Part shown: positions 36,388 to 46,086 of the stretch, piece after piece
How the letters are laid out: the number at the start of each line of letters is the position of its first letter
How positions within the stretch are numbered: position 1 is the stretch's first letter
Assembly (NCBI GenBank): GCA_934247225.1
Contig: CAKQJE010000019.1
Location: forward strand, 1-52,545
DNA: 52,545 nucleotides
Reading direction: 5' to 3'
Source: an uncultured Clostridia bacterium
GTDB lineage: Bacteria > Bacillota > Clostridia > Christensenellales > Borkfalkiaceae
Made by a program: the position numbers and the translations under genes
The notes under the pieces: model-generated
What the model saw: only the letters and a program-made list of their open reading frames with translations
Told to the model about the DNA's origin: nothing
The model's database searches: none

Positions 36388-39300
36388 ATGAAGAAAAGTT
36401 TAATTAAAATCGTTTTAGTTATAACCATGGCGACGTTGTTTTTTGCCTGCGTCGTCGGGATGACCGCGTGCGGAAAAGACGGCGGAAACAGTACCTCGGA
36501 ACCTGCGGACAGCAGTTCCGTCGGGCAGGAAGTCGTCGTTACGATTTCCCCGAATCCCGTTACGGTTTCGGAATACGAATACGTCACGCTCTCGGCAACC
36601 GTCGAGGGCAGCGACGAAGCCGTCGTCTGGTCGACGAGCGATAACTCGATTGCCGAAGTAAACGAAAACGGCAGGGTTTACGGCGTGAAGCAGGGAACGG
36701 CGGAAATCACCGCGACGGCGGGAAAGGCAAGCGCGAAATGCGCGGTTACCGTAACGAAAACTCTCAACGCGCCCGTGGTTAAGTTCACGGACGAAATTAC
36801 GATCGAGGCGGGAAAGAGCTTCGCGGGCGAACTGAAAGTGTATTTCAACGGCGAGGACGTCACAAGCGAGTCGGAAATCGAATGGTCGTTATCCGACGGC
36901 TCCGCCGAGGACGTTTGCATAGTTACGGGCGGCGAAAACGGCATGGTTACGTTTTCGGCGAAAAAGATCGGTACGGCGACGTTTTTCGTTTCCGTAACGG
37001 CGAAAGGCATTTACGTCAACAAATCGGTTAAGGTAAACGTTGTCGGCGGCATAATCAATATAGTTCCCGAGGGCGACGCGGTGAGAGCGGGCGGCGACGG
37101 ATACGTCGTTAACCTCTGCACGGCGGAATTTAACGGCAAACGCACTTCTTCCTCTTTGTCTTTCTTAGCTCTCGACAAAGACAGTATTGTCAGAAACGCC
37201 GAAATCGCATGGGATCTCGACTCCGAGTTTTACAATTCCGACATAGCCTCGATAAGCGGCGAAAACGGAGCTTATACCGTAAGCAAGGTGTCTGCGGGCA
37301 AAACCCGTCTCGTCGGAATTTACACCGCGGGCGACGGTTCGGAAGTTCCCGTAAGCATAACGGTAATCGTCGAAAAGGCGACGGTTAATCTTTCGGAGCA
37401 TTTCGTTATAGAAGTCGAAAATCTTACGGAAGTCGATGTTCCGGGCGAAATAGAAGAAACGGTAAGTGCCGTAACGCTTGACGGAAAGAACGTTCTCGCG
37501 AGCGTAGAAGACGGCAAAATTTCTTTCGATAAAACCAATTTCCCGACCGAAGGAAGCAAACTCGGCGAAAAAAATCTTACTATTTCCACCGCGAATTACG
37601 ATTATATCGTTTCCGCCGAAATTTACACGCTTATCATAAAGAATAAAACCGACTTCGATTCGATGCGCGATTACGCGCGTGCAAACGGCGATATTAAAAA
37701 TACGGGCGTTCTCGACGGTTATTTCGCGCTCGGCGCCGATATAAGTTACAACGACGAATTTTTGTCCATGACGGATACGAGCGAGATCTGGAGCGTGTGG
37801 GCGAACGGCGGCAGAAACGGCAGCTGGCACGACAGCGCAAGATACGGCTTTAAAGGCGTATTTGACGGAAAAGGGTACAATGTTGACGGGCTTGTCGTTA
37901 AAACGATTTCCTCCACGGAAAGCGGCGGAATTTTAGGATATATGAACAGCGCGGGCGTGTTTAGGAACGTTTCGTTCACGAACGCGGGCGTCCCGGAAAA
38001 CAGCGGATATATATGCGCAATCGGCGGCGGGCTTATCGAAAACGTAAGCATTTCCTTCAGAAACCTCGGCGTCGGCAATGCGAACAGAGAGCTTAACAGC
38101 TCAACTCCGAGACGTATGGGCGCGTTCTTCCCGTACATCGGGCTGGACGGCTCGGTTGTAAGAAACTGCGTCGTAAACGCGATAGGCGCGAAAATTTATT
38201 ACGAAAAGAACGCCGATTCGGGTTTGTCCAACATTAAACTCGGCGGCGGCGCGAAAACGATTGAAAATCTCATCGTTTTGTGCGACGGAGCATATGGCGA
38301 AGAGATTCTGTCTGTTTCGGGCGCGACGCATACCGCAGGATCCTATTCCGCTCTTGCCACGGACGGCGATTGTCTCGCCGCAATGGACGAGTTTGATAAA
38401 AATTACTGGACGACGATAAACGGAATACCGTTTTTCGGCACGCTGGCGGATAAAATCGACGAAAACGAAGAGATAAGGTTTGTCGATATGCCGTCCGCGG
38501 CGAATACGGGCAGCGAAATCGCGATAAAAACCAACGTCGAATATTGCGAAATAACCGTTGAAGGGCTTTACGACGGCATAACCTACGAAAACGGCGTGCT
38601 GAAAGTTTCCGAAACGGCTGAAAACGGACAAATAACCCTTAAAGCGGTTTCTCTTATAAACGGATCGACGGCAAGCGTGACATTGGCTGTCCGGAGCTGC
38701 GAAAAGGTTGAACTCGCGCACGAAAGGCTTCTGATAGAAGCGACCGCGACCGAAATCGATCTTTCGTTCGCGGGCGATTACGCGGAGACGGGCGCGTCGA
38801 TTTATTACGGAACGACGCTTTTAGGCAGCGGCGCGCTGAATAACGGAAAACTTACCGTTAATATGTCGGGCGTTTCGGAAACGGGCGAGCTTACGTTCAC
38901 CGTGTACGGCGAAAAGGGCGAAAATATTTATCTTTTCGGGTTGAACGTGAGAATAGTCACGAAGGTTATTCGCACGGCGGAAGATCTTGCCGTTCTCAGA
39001 ATAAACCAGTCGAACCTCGATAACGACGTTTCTATAAGGGGCGTTTACGTCCTCGCTGCCGATATCGATATGAACGGCGCGAAGATAGGCGGCGAGCTTA
39101 AATATAATAACAGCGGCAATGTGCCCGTATACAGAGCCGATTTCGGATTCCTCGGAACATTCGATGGGCAGAGACATAAGATTTCCAATTTCACGCTGGG
39201 TCACGGCGGAATATTCGGTCACGTAGGAAAGGGCGCGGTTATAAAAGACGTTACTTTCGATAACGTCACCTATTCGGAGAATAACCGTACGGCATTGTTT

Positions 39301-39630
39301 GCCGTAACGGCGAGAGAAGCGGTGTTTGCAAACATCACGATAAACGTTTCCGCATACAGCTACAATTCCGGGGCAAGTCATGAGGAAGGATTTATATCTT
39401 CGAGATATATGAGGGAATGTACGCTTGCGGGCGTTACGATAAACGCGCAAAGCTGTGACGTGTACTCTGTTTTCGGGCGCAGTATAGGCAATAACGAAAA
39501 CAAATGCTCGAACGTAAAGGTCACGGTTAAATCGTATGTAATGCTCGGTTATACCGGCGATACGGCCAGTGACGCTTACAAAGTTATGTCGATGATCGGC
39601 GTTAACGTAACCGGGAAGACTATGGCGTAA
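36388..39630 (+). CDS. Lipoprotein with Big_2-type Ig domain and two beta-helix modules, cassette B
   Basis: The signal peptide ends GMTAC (Cys28). A Big_2-type domain spans residues ~50-125 (VVWSTSDNSIAEVNENGRVYG, then GTAEITATAGKASAKC). Further Ig-like domains follow. Two modules with the recurring layout come next, with cores FKGVFDGKGYNVDGL near residue 488 and FLGTFDGQRHKISNF near residue 921. Each module is preceded by an acidic DI strand (GYFALGADISYN, VYVLAADIDMNG) and followed by I-N-V/I strands. It corresponds to the single-module protein at 12070 in cassette A. Likely surface glycan- or matrix-binding. Confidence 0.78.
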   Translation: MKKSLIKIVLVITMATLFFACVVGMTACGKDGGNSTSEPADSSSVGQEVVVTISPNPVTVSEYEYVTLSATVEGSDEAVVWSTSDNSIAEVNENGRVYGVKQGTAEITATAGKASAKCAVTVTKTLNAPVVKFTDEITIEAGKSFAGELKVYFNGEDVTSESEIEWSLSDGSAEDVCIVTGGENGMVTFSAKKIGTATFFVSVTAKGIYVNKSVKVNVVGGIINIVPEGDAVRAGGDGYVVNLCTAEFNGKRTSSSLSFLALDKDSIVRNAEIAWDLDSEFYNSDIASISGENGAYTVSKVSAGKTRLVGIYTAGDGSEVPVSITVIVEKATVNLSEHFVIEVENLTEVDVPGEIEETVSAVTLDGKNVLASVEDGKISFDKTNFPTEGSKLGEKNLTISTANYDYIVSAEIYTLIIKNKTDFDSMRDYARANGDIKNTGVLDGYFALGADISYNDEFLSMTDTSEIWSVWANGGRNGSWHDSARYGFKGVFDGKGYNVDGLVVKTISSTESGGILGYMNSAGVFRNVSFTNAGVPENSGYICAIGGGLIENVSISFRNLGVGNANRELNSSTPRRMGAFFPYIGLDGSVVRNCVVNAIGAKIYYEKNADSGLSNIKLGGGAKTIENLIVLCDGAYGEEILSVSGATHTAGSYSALATDGDCLAAMDEFDKNYWTTINGIPFFGTLADKIDENEEIRFVDMPSAANTGSEIAIKTNVEYCEITVEGLYDGITYENGVLKVSETAENGQITLKAVSLINGSTASVTLAVRSCEKVELAHERLLIEATATEIDLSFAGDYAETGASIYYGTTLLGSGALNNGKLTVNMSGVSETGELTFTVYGEKGENIYLFGLNVRIVTKVIRTAEDLAVLRINQSNLDNDVSIRGVYVLAADIDMNGAKIGGELKYNNSGNVPVYRADFGFLGTFDGQRHKISNFTLGHGGIFGHVGKGAVIKDVTFDNVTYSENNRTALFAVTAREAVFANITINVSAYSYNSGASHEEGFISSRYMRECTLAGVTINAQSCDVYSVFGRSIGNNENKCSNVKVTVKSYVMLGYTGDTASDAYKVMSMIGVNVTGKTMA

Positions 39631-39652
39631 AAAAAACGGGAAAAGGTGAGCA

Positions 39653-42022
39653 ATGAACGGTTTTTCTTTTAAAAAACTTATCGCGATAATCGTTTCCGTC
39701 GTTATGATCGCTTCGATTTGCGCCTGCGGCGGAAATACGAGCGGCGACAGCACAAGCGGCGGAAACACGAGCAGCGAAAGCACGAGCGGCATAAACGGCA
39801 GCGAAAGCTCCAAAAGCTCGGAAAGCGGAGGTTCATCCGAAAGCGGAGGTTCTTCCGGCTCGGACAGCCCGATTTCGGGCGAGCTTAAATTTTCCGACAA
39901 CGTTTATACCGTCGATTTATGCGACGAAATAACGCGGGAATATATAAACGCGACCACGGACGAAAAAGAATACGAGATTGTGTCTCGCTACGCGGGAACG
40001 ATCCGCGATTCTCAGAGCGTAGCCCGCATAACGCTTAAAAACGGCAGCGCGCCTTTCACGGTGCGCGTTGCCGACAACGAGGCGATGACGGGCGCGGAAG
40101 TGAGAACGACGGCGACGAAGACGTTTGTTTTCGGCGGTACGGCGGTTCCCGGCGAGACTTATTATTACGAAGCGACGGACGCTTCGGGCGAGCTTACCGA
40201 ACGCGGAACGATAAAAACGACGGACGCGCCGATAAGAATAATAAACGCCTCTGGCGGAAGGAACATCCGCGACGAGGGCGGCTGGGCTACGGAAAGCGGA
40301 AATAAGGTGAAATACGGCTTGATTTACCGCGGCGCGCAGCTCAACGGTTACAGAAGCGGCGCCAGACTGACCGAAGACGGCATCAAGACTTTCCGCGATA
40401 CGCTCGGCATAAAAACCGAACTCGATCTTCGCGGAACGAGCGACAGCGCGGGTCAGACCGAATGTTATTTCGGTTCGGACAGAAATTATAAGATGATTTC
40501 TATTTCGCAGTACGACCGCGCGCTGACGGGCAGCAAAACACAGATAAAAGAGATTTTCGGGCTTTTGGCCGACGAAAACAACTATCCCGTGTATTTCCAC
40601 TGCAACGCCGGCGCGGACAGAACGGGAACGATAGCCTTTCTTTTAAACGGACTTTTAGGCGTTTCGGAAAGAGATCTTACCAAAGATTTCGAGCTTACGT
40701 CTTTCGGCGGGCAGGGCAAACGTCTCAGAAGCAAGGATACGGGCAGCGGCTATGACGACAGCGGAGTTTATCAGGACGACAGCAGCAATTACGTCGCATG
40801 GGGAGCTTTGGTCGATTATATCAGGAAGAATTATGTAAAAGGCGAAGTTACGACCCTTTCCGGGGGTATAGAAAAATATCTTCTCGGCACAGGCGTTTCG
40901 CAGAACGATTTAAACAAAATCAAAGCCCTTATGCTCGGGCTTGAAGAGAAAGCCGACGACCGCAGCGCGGAAGCGACCTGCGAAAAGAGCGGCGTTAAGG
41001 TCTACGAGCTTGGCGGAAAGGATTTCACGGTTGAAACGCCCGCCCTCGGGCATAATTTCGCCGTCGCGGGAGATAAAGCGACTTGCGGAAACTGCGGGCT
41101 TTCGGGCGATTACGTTCACTTGAACGCCGATTGTGCATCCGCGGTGGATTTCTCCGAAAAGCTTTCTTTAAGCGGGGCGGCGGTCACGGATAAATTCGGT
41201 TTAAGCGTTAAAACGAGCGTTTCTTTCGCGAAATCGGACGCTTCCGACGAGATTAAATTTTATATCGCGAAAACGGCGGATAAAACGGTTATCGCGGGCG
41301 TTACGGTCTGGTCGAAGATCATAAAAACGGCGGAAGACCTTAAAAACGCCAACGCGTACACGACGACTAACGCCGCGATGAAAACGGTAAAAGGCTATTT
41401 CTTGTTCGACGAGGATATAACGCTCGGCGAAAAGTGGAAAGAGGCTTATTCGATAGGCTACAACGCGAGCGGCTATACGTTCTCGGGGCTTATCGAGGGC
41501 AACGGCAAAACCATAAACGGACTCGATACGGAAAAACGCGCGGGGCTTGTTTACGCTTTTTCGGGAGAAATCAGAAATCTCACGGTTAAAGGCGAGGCCA
41601 CGGAAGATAATTCGCAGTTTCTCTGCGCTTCCTCTTACGGCGGAAAGGTATCGAACGTTAAACTCGAAGTTCTTCTCGGCGAGAAGCCTATCGAAACGGC
41701 AAATTCCGCCGTCCTCGGAAACATAGGCGAAAACGGCGAAATTTCGGAATTGTACCTTGAAAACGTGACGGTTATCGAAACTTCCGCGACAGAAAAGAAA
41801 GCTAACAGAAAAAAATCGAGCGCGATAGGCAAAATGTTCAACGAAGCCGACAAGAGCAAGCTTTTTATAGACGGACTTACCGTCGTAGGTGTCCGCCCGC
41901 TTCTCACGGCAACGTTCGACGACTCGGACGTCGCGGGGGAAGTCACTTTGAAAAATTTCCTCGGGGATAACGCTAAAAACGTTAAGGTTTATAACACGAC
42001 AGCCTCTTACGAAGCGGCTTAA
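39653..42022 (+). CDS. Lipoprotein with tyrosine-phosphatase (CX5R) domain fused to a beta-helix module
   Basis: The lipoprotein signal ends SICAC (Cys25), and a long Ser/Gly linker follows to about residue 80. An Ig-like domain precedes a Y_phosphatase3-type domain: ASGGRNIRDEGGW near residue 200, LRGTSDS, and the P-loop HCNAGADRTG with Cys317 and Arg323. This class hydrolyses phosphotyrosine or phospho-sugar/lipid substrates. The C-terminal third has a TCGNCG motif and one beta-helix module (GYFLFDEDITLG, then FSGLIEGNGKTINGL near residue 610). It lies directly after the Big_2/beta-helix lipoprotein, with no counterpart in cassette A. An extracellular phosphatase within a glycan locus is unusual; its substrate is unknown. 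Confidence 0.8.
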   Translation: MNGFSFKKLIAIIVSVVMIASICACGGNTSGDSTSGGNTSSESTSGINGSESSKSSESGGSSESGGSSGSDSPISGELKFSDNVYTVDLCDEITREYINATTDEKEYEIVSRYAGTIRDSQSVARITLKNGSAPFTVRVADNEAMTGAEVRTTATKTFVFGGTAVPGETYYYEATDASGELTERGTIKTTDAPIRIINASGGRNIRDEGGWATESGNKVKYGLIYRGAQLNGYRSGARLTEDGIKTFRDTLGIKTELDLRGTSDSAGQTECYFGSDRNYKMISISQYDRALTGSKTQIKEIFGLLADENNYPVYFHCNAGADRTGTIAFLLNGLLGVSERDLTKDFELTSFGGQGKRLRSKDTGSGYDDSGVYQDDSSNYVAWGALVDYIRKNYVKGEVTTLSGGIEKYLLGTGVSQNDLNKIKALMLGLEEKADDRSAEATCEKSGVKVYELGGKDFTVETPALGHNFAVAGDKATCGNCGLSGDYVHLNADCASAVDFSEKLSLSGAAVTDKFGLSVKTSVSFAKSDASDEIKFYIAKTADKTVIAGVTVWSKIIKTAEDLKNANAYTTTNAAMKTVKGYFLFDEDITLGEKWKEAYSIGYNASGYTFSGLIEGNGKTINGLDTEKRAGLVYAFSGEIRNLTVKGEATEDNSQFLCASSYGGKVSNVKLEVLLGEKPIETANSAVLGNIGENGEISELYLENVTVIETSATEKKANRKKSSAIGKMFNEADKSKLFIDGLTVVGVRPLLTATFDDSDVAGEVTLKNFLGDNAKNVKVYNTTASYEAA

Positions 42023-42102
42023 AAGAGAATAAAAACAAAAAAATTTTAAAACGGATTAAACGCTAAAAAATGCGTAATCAATAAAAAAACGGAGGGTCAA
42101 TA

Positions 42103-45100
42103 ATGAGACGAACAATTAAGGCGTTGTTGGTTTTTGTCTGCGTACTCGCTTCCGCATTCGCGGTTGCGGCATGCTCGGGAACGACATCGACAACGGAAAA
42201 AACAACGATCGAATCGCCCGTTATAGCGAGCAAAGTTTATAACGGCGCGAAGCAAATCGCAACTATCGCGGCGAGCGACGATTACGAGGTAACGGAAAAC
42301 GCGGGAGGAACGGACGTCGGCGAATATAACGTCGTGCTTACGCTCAAAAACGCGGACAAAGCGAAGTGGGCAACGCCTGACGAAAGCGACGAAACCAAGC
42401 TTACGCTTAAATTTTCGATAACCAAAGCGTCGAACGCGATAACTTCGCTTACCTTAGAGGATTGGACGGTCGGAAGCGATCCCAACGCTCCCTCGGCTAC
42501 GGCGAATTTCGGAACGGTTAAATACACCTATTCGGATGCGGAAAACGGAACTTACGCCGAAACCGTTCCTACCGCGGCAGGCAAATATTACGTAAAAGCG
42601 ACTGTCGAAGGCACGAAGAACTACGACGGAGCGGAGAAAACCGTTTCTTTCGAAATTAAGAAAACTCCCGCAACCGTAACGACGGCTCCCGCCGCGATTT
42701 CGAATCTTATCGTAAACGACGATTTATCGGCTCAGGTTCTTATAACCGCAGGCGCGGCGAACGGCGGCGAAATGTTTTACGCGCTTATCGATGGCGAAGA
42801 AACCGTTCCTTCTCAGGAACTTCTTAACCCCGCGAAATGGTCTGCCGAACTTCCCAAAGCGGGCAGAGCGGGCAAATACACCGTTTATTATATGGCAAAA
42901 GGCGACGCCGATCATTCCGACAGCGAGTACGGCAAAGTAGTCGTCGAAATTTTCAAAAAGGCAAACTCGATTTCGGGTTTCACCGTTGCGAACATTAAAT
43001 ACGGCGAAACTCCCGCGCCTTCGGCTACGGCTTTGCACGGCACGCCGAAGTTTACCTATTCTCTCACCGAGGACGGAGGAGAATACGTTGCTTGGGAAAA
43101 TATTACCCAAAGAGTTGGCGAATATTTCGTAAAAGCGACCGTTGAGGCGACCGACGTTTATCTCGGCGTTACCGAAGTTACTTCGTTCGACATGAGTAAA
43201 GCCGACAACGCTATCGCGGACTTTACGATTGCGGCAATCAAATGTCACGAAGCTCCCGTACTTTCCGCCACGGCGACTGCGGGAACGATCACTTATAAAT
43301 ACGCGACGGCATCGGACGGCGCATACGCCGATTTGACCGCCGAAACCAAACTCGCCGCGGGTACGTATTACGTTAAAGCGTACACCGAGGGCAACGAAAA
43401 CCATAACGCTGCGGAAAGCAATGCCGCAACGCTTACGGTAACTCACGATTTCATATGGGATAAATCGGGCGAAACCGAAGATATCGAAAGATGCGCCTGC
43501 GGACAGACGGGAAGTTCTTTCGTTAAGGCTATAACCGAGAAAAACGCTCAGCGCGTCGATCTTAATATCGGTATGAATAACGGAAGCGCGGCTACTGACG
43601 AATATTCTTACGGAACGATTTCTCTTGCGGGCATATCCGAATACTCTTCGGTCGAAGCCGTTAAATTCGGAGAAAAAACCATAACGCTCAATGCTGCTAA
43701 CGTCGACGATTTTGCGATAGCCGTCAACGTTAAAGATTTCGGCTTCGCTTACGGCGAACAAGATATCGTCGTTACCGTTAAGGGCGCGGGCGGCGACGCT
43801 CACGACGTAAACGTGAAAGTACTGCTTGTCACGGCTGTTTTAGGAAACAAAGAAGACCTCAATAACTTCGGCACAATCGCTAAGGCTTGCGAAGAAGACG
43901 CAGGCACCTGGGGCGGATATTTCGAACTCGGCGCGGATATCGATTACAAAAACGGTTATTGGTCTGATTTCGTCAATGCCGACAGTTATACAACTCTCAA
44001 CGCGATGCAGGGCTTTAAAGGCGTTTTCGACGGATTAGGTCATAACATCAAGGGTATGAGAATTGCTCGTATTTCCGTTACCGGAACAGATCTTAGCAAA
44101 AAGATAGTCAAAGTCGGCGCGTTCATTCCCAAGCTTCATAAGGACGGAATTCTTCGCAACGTTTCGTTCACGGACGCGGCAATCGGAAGCGAAAGAAGCA
44201 TGCTTGTTTATTGCGGCAACGGTCTTATCGAAAACATCTTCGTTAAGTACGTATGCTTCGGGGACAGCAGTTATTCGGATTACAACCAGGCACACAATTA
44301 CGGAGCTACAAGCACGGTTTTCGGTAAAGGCGAAGGCGAAGGCGCGATTGTCAGAAACGTCATAATCGACGTGAGCGAATGCGTCGGCGTTGCTACGGAA
44401 GCAAACAATATTAACGGATATATCGTAGGTCAGTTCAACAATGTAGAAACGCTTTCAAATGTCTATGTTATCAATCCTTCTGATGCCTACGATCACATAG
44501 TAAGAAATATCGCTGTAAGCGCAGAAACGCAAGTCGAAACCAATTTCGACGCGGGCGTAAATTATTTCGTTTATAAATCTTTTGCCGAAATGGCGGCGGA
44601 CGAAACGCGCAATTACGGAGATTTCGGCGCGCCGCTCTGGACTTACAAGGAAGGCGGATTGCCTTATGTAAAAGCTCAGAACGTCACCGCTCCCGTTTTC
44701 TCGGAAGCTCCTTCCGAAATCACGAAAGGAACTTCGGCAACGTTTGCCGTAAGCGCGAACGTTCGCCTTACGCTTAACGAAGAGGCTATCGCGGCAGGTC
44801 TTACGCTTGAAGACGGAGTAGTTTCCGTTCCTGCGGGAATAAGCGACGCGACGTATACTCTCACCGCGACGAGTTTGTTCGACCCGACGCTTAAAACGGT
44901 GGTAAGCTTCAACGTTATCAACGCGCGCGTATACGAAACCATAACGACAGCTCAGGAAATCGATCTCAACGTGGCGAACGACGGTTCTGTCAGTTCGTCC
45001 GCATCGGCGGAAATAGACCTTACCGAGAAGTTCCCGGGCGACGCGAGCTTGTCTCTCGTTAAAGTCGGCAACGAAATCATAAGCGGCTTTGACGGCGTTC

Positions 45101-45978
45101 AGATCGTCGGCGGAAAAGTTACGTTAAACGTCGCTCCGTTCGGCATTAAATATTACGGCAATAAAGAGCTTAAACTTGTTTTCACTTCCGACAATGTGGA
45201 TTACGAATACACCGTACCCGTTAATTTCATAACCAAAACGATTATGGACGGGGACGCAAACGTCAGAGCGATAAAAACTCTCGTTACGGCTCTTCAGGGC
45301 GGCGGATATTACCGTCTCGGCGAAAACGTAACGCTTAAATGGGGTTTTTATTCAGGTAACGACGATTACAGAATAGCCGTCGATTATCCGTTTATCGGAA
45401 CGCTTGACGGAAACGGTTACGCGATAAGCGGCTTGCACATATGGTCCTGGACGGCAGGCGGATTTATTCAGAATCTCGGCGAGACGGGCGTTATAAAGAA
45501 TATCGCCTTCAAGGATGTACAACTCGGCGGCCATACCGCTATCGTCTATGAGGTGTCGGGTACTATCGAAAACGTATTCGTCGAAGTGACGGCATTCCCT
45601 GCGGCTTACGGCAGTTCGAATAAAAATTGGCAAAACGGCGGACTTACTATTTTCGGATGGCAGAGTAAAGCAAACGATATCAAGCTTAAAAACGTACTTG
45701 CCGACTTCACGCCCGCAAGCGCACAGATAAAGGAATTTGTCAAAGGCGGAATGACTAATAAAATGATTTTCGGCGCATCAACAAAGAGCGTAACCGCAGT
45801 AAACACCGTTGTTCTCGGAATCCCCGATAATTACGATAAGGCGCAGATCTCCAACTATGGCGGCGTATATGTAGGATACACGGACAACACCGATAACGGA
45901 GTAACTTTCCCCGCAGAAGGTTGGGACGAAACTTACTGGACGGTCGGCGAAAACACCGTAAGCTGGAAAACAAAATAA
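42103..45978 (+). CDS. Large lipoprotein with MBG-type repeats and two beta-helix modules
   Basis: The 1291-residue protein starts with a lipoprotein signal ending VAAC (Cys24). Residues ~40-450 contain three to four MBG/YDG-like repeats, each ending in a strand such as GKYYVKATVEG, GEYFVKATVEA or GTYYVKAYTEG. An HDF...CACG motif follows near residues 447-467. Two beta-helix modules follow, with cores FKGVFDGLGHNIKGM (about residue 638) and FIGTLDGNGYAISGL (about residue 1097). It has the same general architecture as the partial protein at the window start. GGAGGG precedes the ATG. Predicted to be a surface adhesin or glycan-binding protein; the ligand is unknown. It is the last surface gene before the second enzyme block. 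Confidence 0.78.
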   Translation: MRRTIKALLVFVCVLASAFAVAACSGTTSTTEKTTIESPVIASKVYNGAKQIATIAASDDYEVTENAGGTDVGEYNVVLTLKNADKAKWATPDESDETKLTLKFSITKASNAITSLTLEDWTVGSDPNAPSATANFGTVKYTYSDAENGTYAETVPTAAGKYYVKATVEGTKNYDGAEKTVSFEIKKTPATVTTAPAAISNLIVNDDLSAQVLITAGAANGGEMFYALIDGEETVPSQELLNPAKWSAELPKAGRAGKYTVYYMAKGDADHSDSEYGKVVVEIFKKANSISGFTVANIKYGETPAPSATALHGTPKFTYSLTEDGGEYVAWENITQRVGEYFVKATVEATDVYLGVTEVTSFDMSKADNAIADFTIAAIKCHEAPVLSATATAGTITYKYATASDGAYADLTAETKLAAGTYYVKAYTEGNENHNAAESNAATLTVTHDFIWDKSGETEDIERCACGQTGSSFVKAITEKNAQRVDLNIGMNNGSAATDEYSYGTISLAGISEYSSVEAVKFGEKTITLNAANVDDFAIAVNVKDFGFAYGEQDIVVTVKGAGGDAHDVNVKVLLVTAVLGNKEDLNNFGTIAKACEEDAGTWGGYFELGADIDYKNGYWSDFVNADSYTTLNAMQGFKGVFDGLGHNIKGMRIARISVTGTDLSKKIVKVGAFIPKLHKDGILRNVSFTDAAIGSERSMLVYCGNGLIENIFVKYVCFGDSSYSDYNQAHNYGATSTVFGKGEGEGAIVRNVIIDVSECVGVATEANNINGYIVGQFNNVETLSNVYVINPSDAYDHIVRNIAVSAETQVETNFDAGVNYFVYKSFAEMAADETRNYGDFGAPLWTYKEGGLPYVKAQNVTAPVFSEAPSEITKGTSATFAVSANVRLTLNEEAIAAGLTLEDGVVSVPAGISDATYTLTATSLFDPTLKTVVSFNVINARVYETITTAQEIDLNVANDGSVSSSASAEIDLTEKFPGDASLSLVKVGNEIISGFDGVQIVGGKVTLNVAPFGIKYYGNKELKLVFTSDNVDYEYTVPVNFITKTIMDGDANVRAIKTLVTALQGGGYYRLGENVTLKWGFYSGNDDYRIAVDYPFIGTLDGNGYAISGLHIWSWTAGGFIQNLGETGVIKNIAFKDVQLGGHTAIVYEVSGTIENVFVEVTAFPAAYGSSNKNWQNGGLTIFGWQSKANDIKLKNVLADFTPASAQIKEFVKGGMTNKMIFGASTKSVTAVNTVVLGIPDNYDKAQISNYGGVYVGYTDNTDNGVTFPAEGWDETYWTVGENTVSWKTK

Positions 45979-46020
45979 TTCGTCGTAGTAAAAGCGACGT
46001 TAAATAAGTAACGGACGAAA

Positions 46021-46065
46021 GCGGGCGATGTTTCCGATCGGGTGCCGATCAGGGGCATCGCCCGC
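46021..46065 (+). terminator. Nested hairpin at the surface-gene/enzyme-gene boundary
   Basis: An outer 10-bp perfect stem (GCGGGCGATG / CATCGCCCGC) encloses an inner 6-bp stem (GATCGG / CCGATC). It lies 43 bases past the stop at 45978 and 22 bases before the glucuronidase start. The 3' side reads AAAATACAG rather than a U-run, so it may attenuate or stabilise rather than terminate. Confidence 0.45.
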
Positions 46066-46086
46066 AAAATACAGAAAAAGAGAAAT

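Noticed and set aside
46042..46086. Upstream extension of the beta-glucuronidase
   Set aside because: The added residues are encoded by the hairpin at 46021-46065, and the GH2 N-terminal domain starts normally from ATG 46087.
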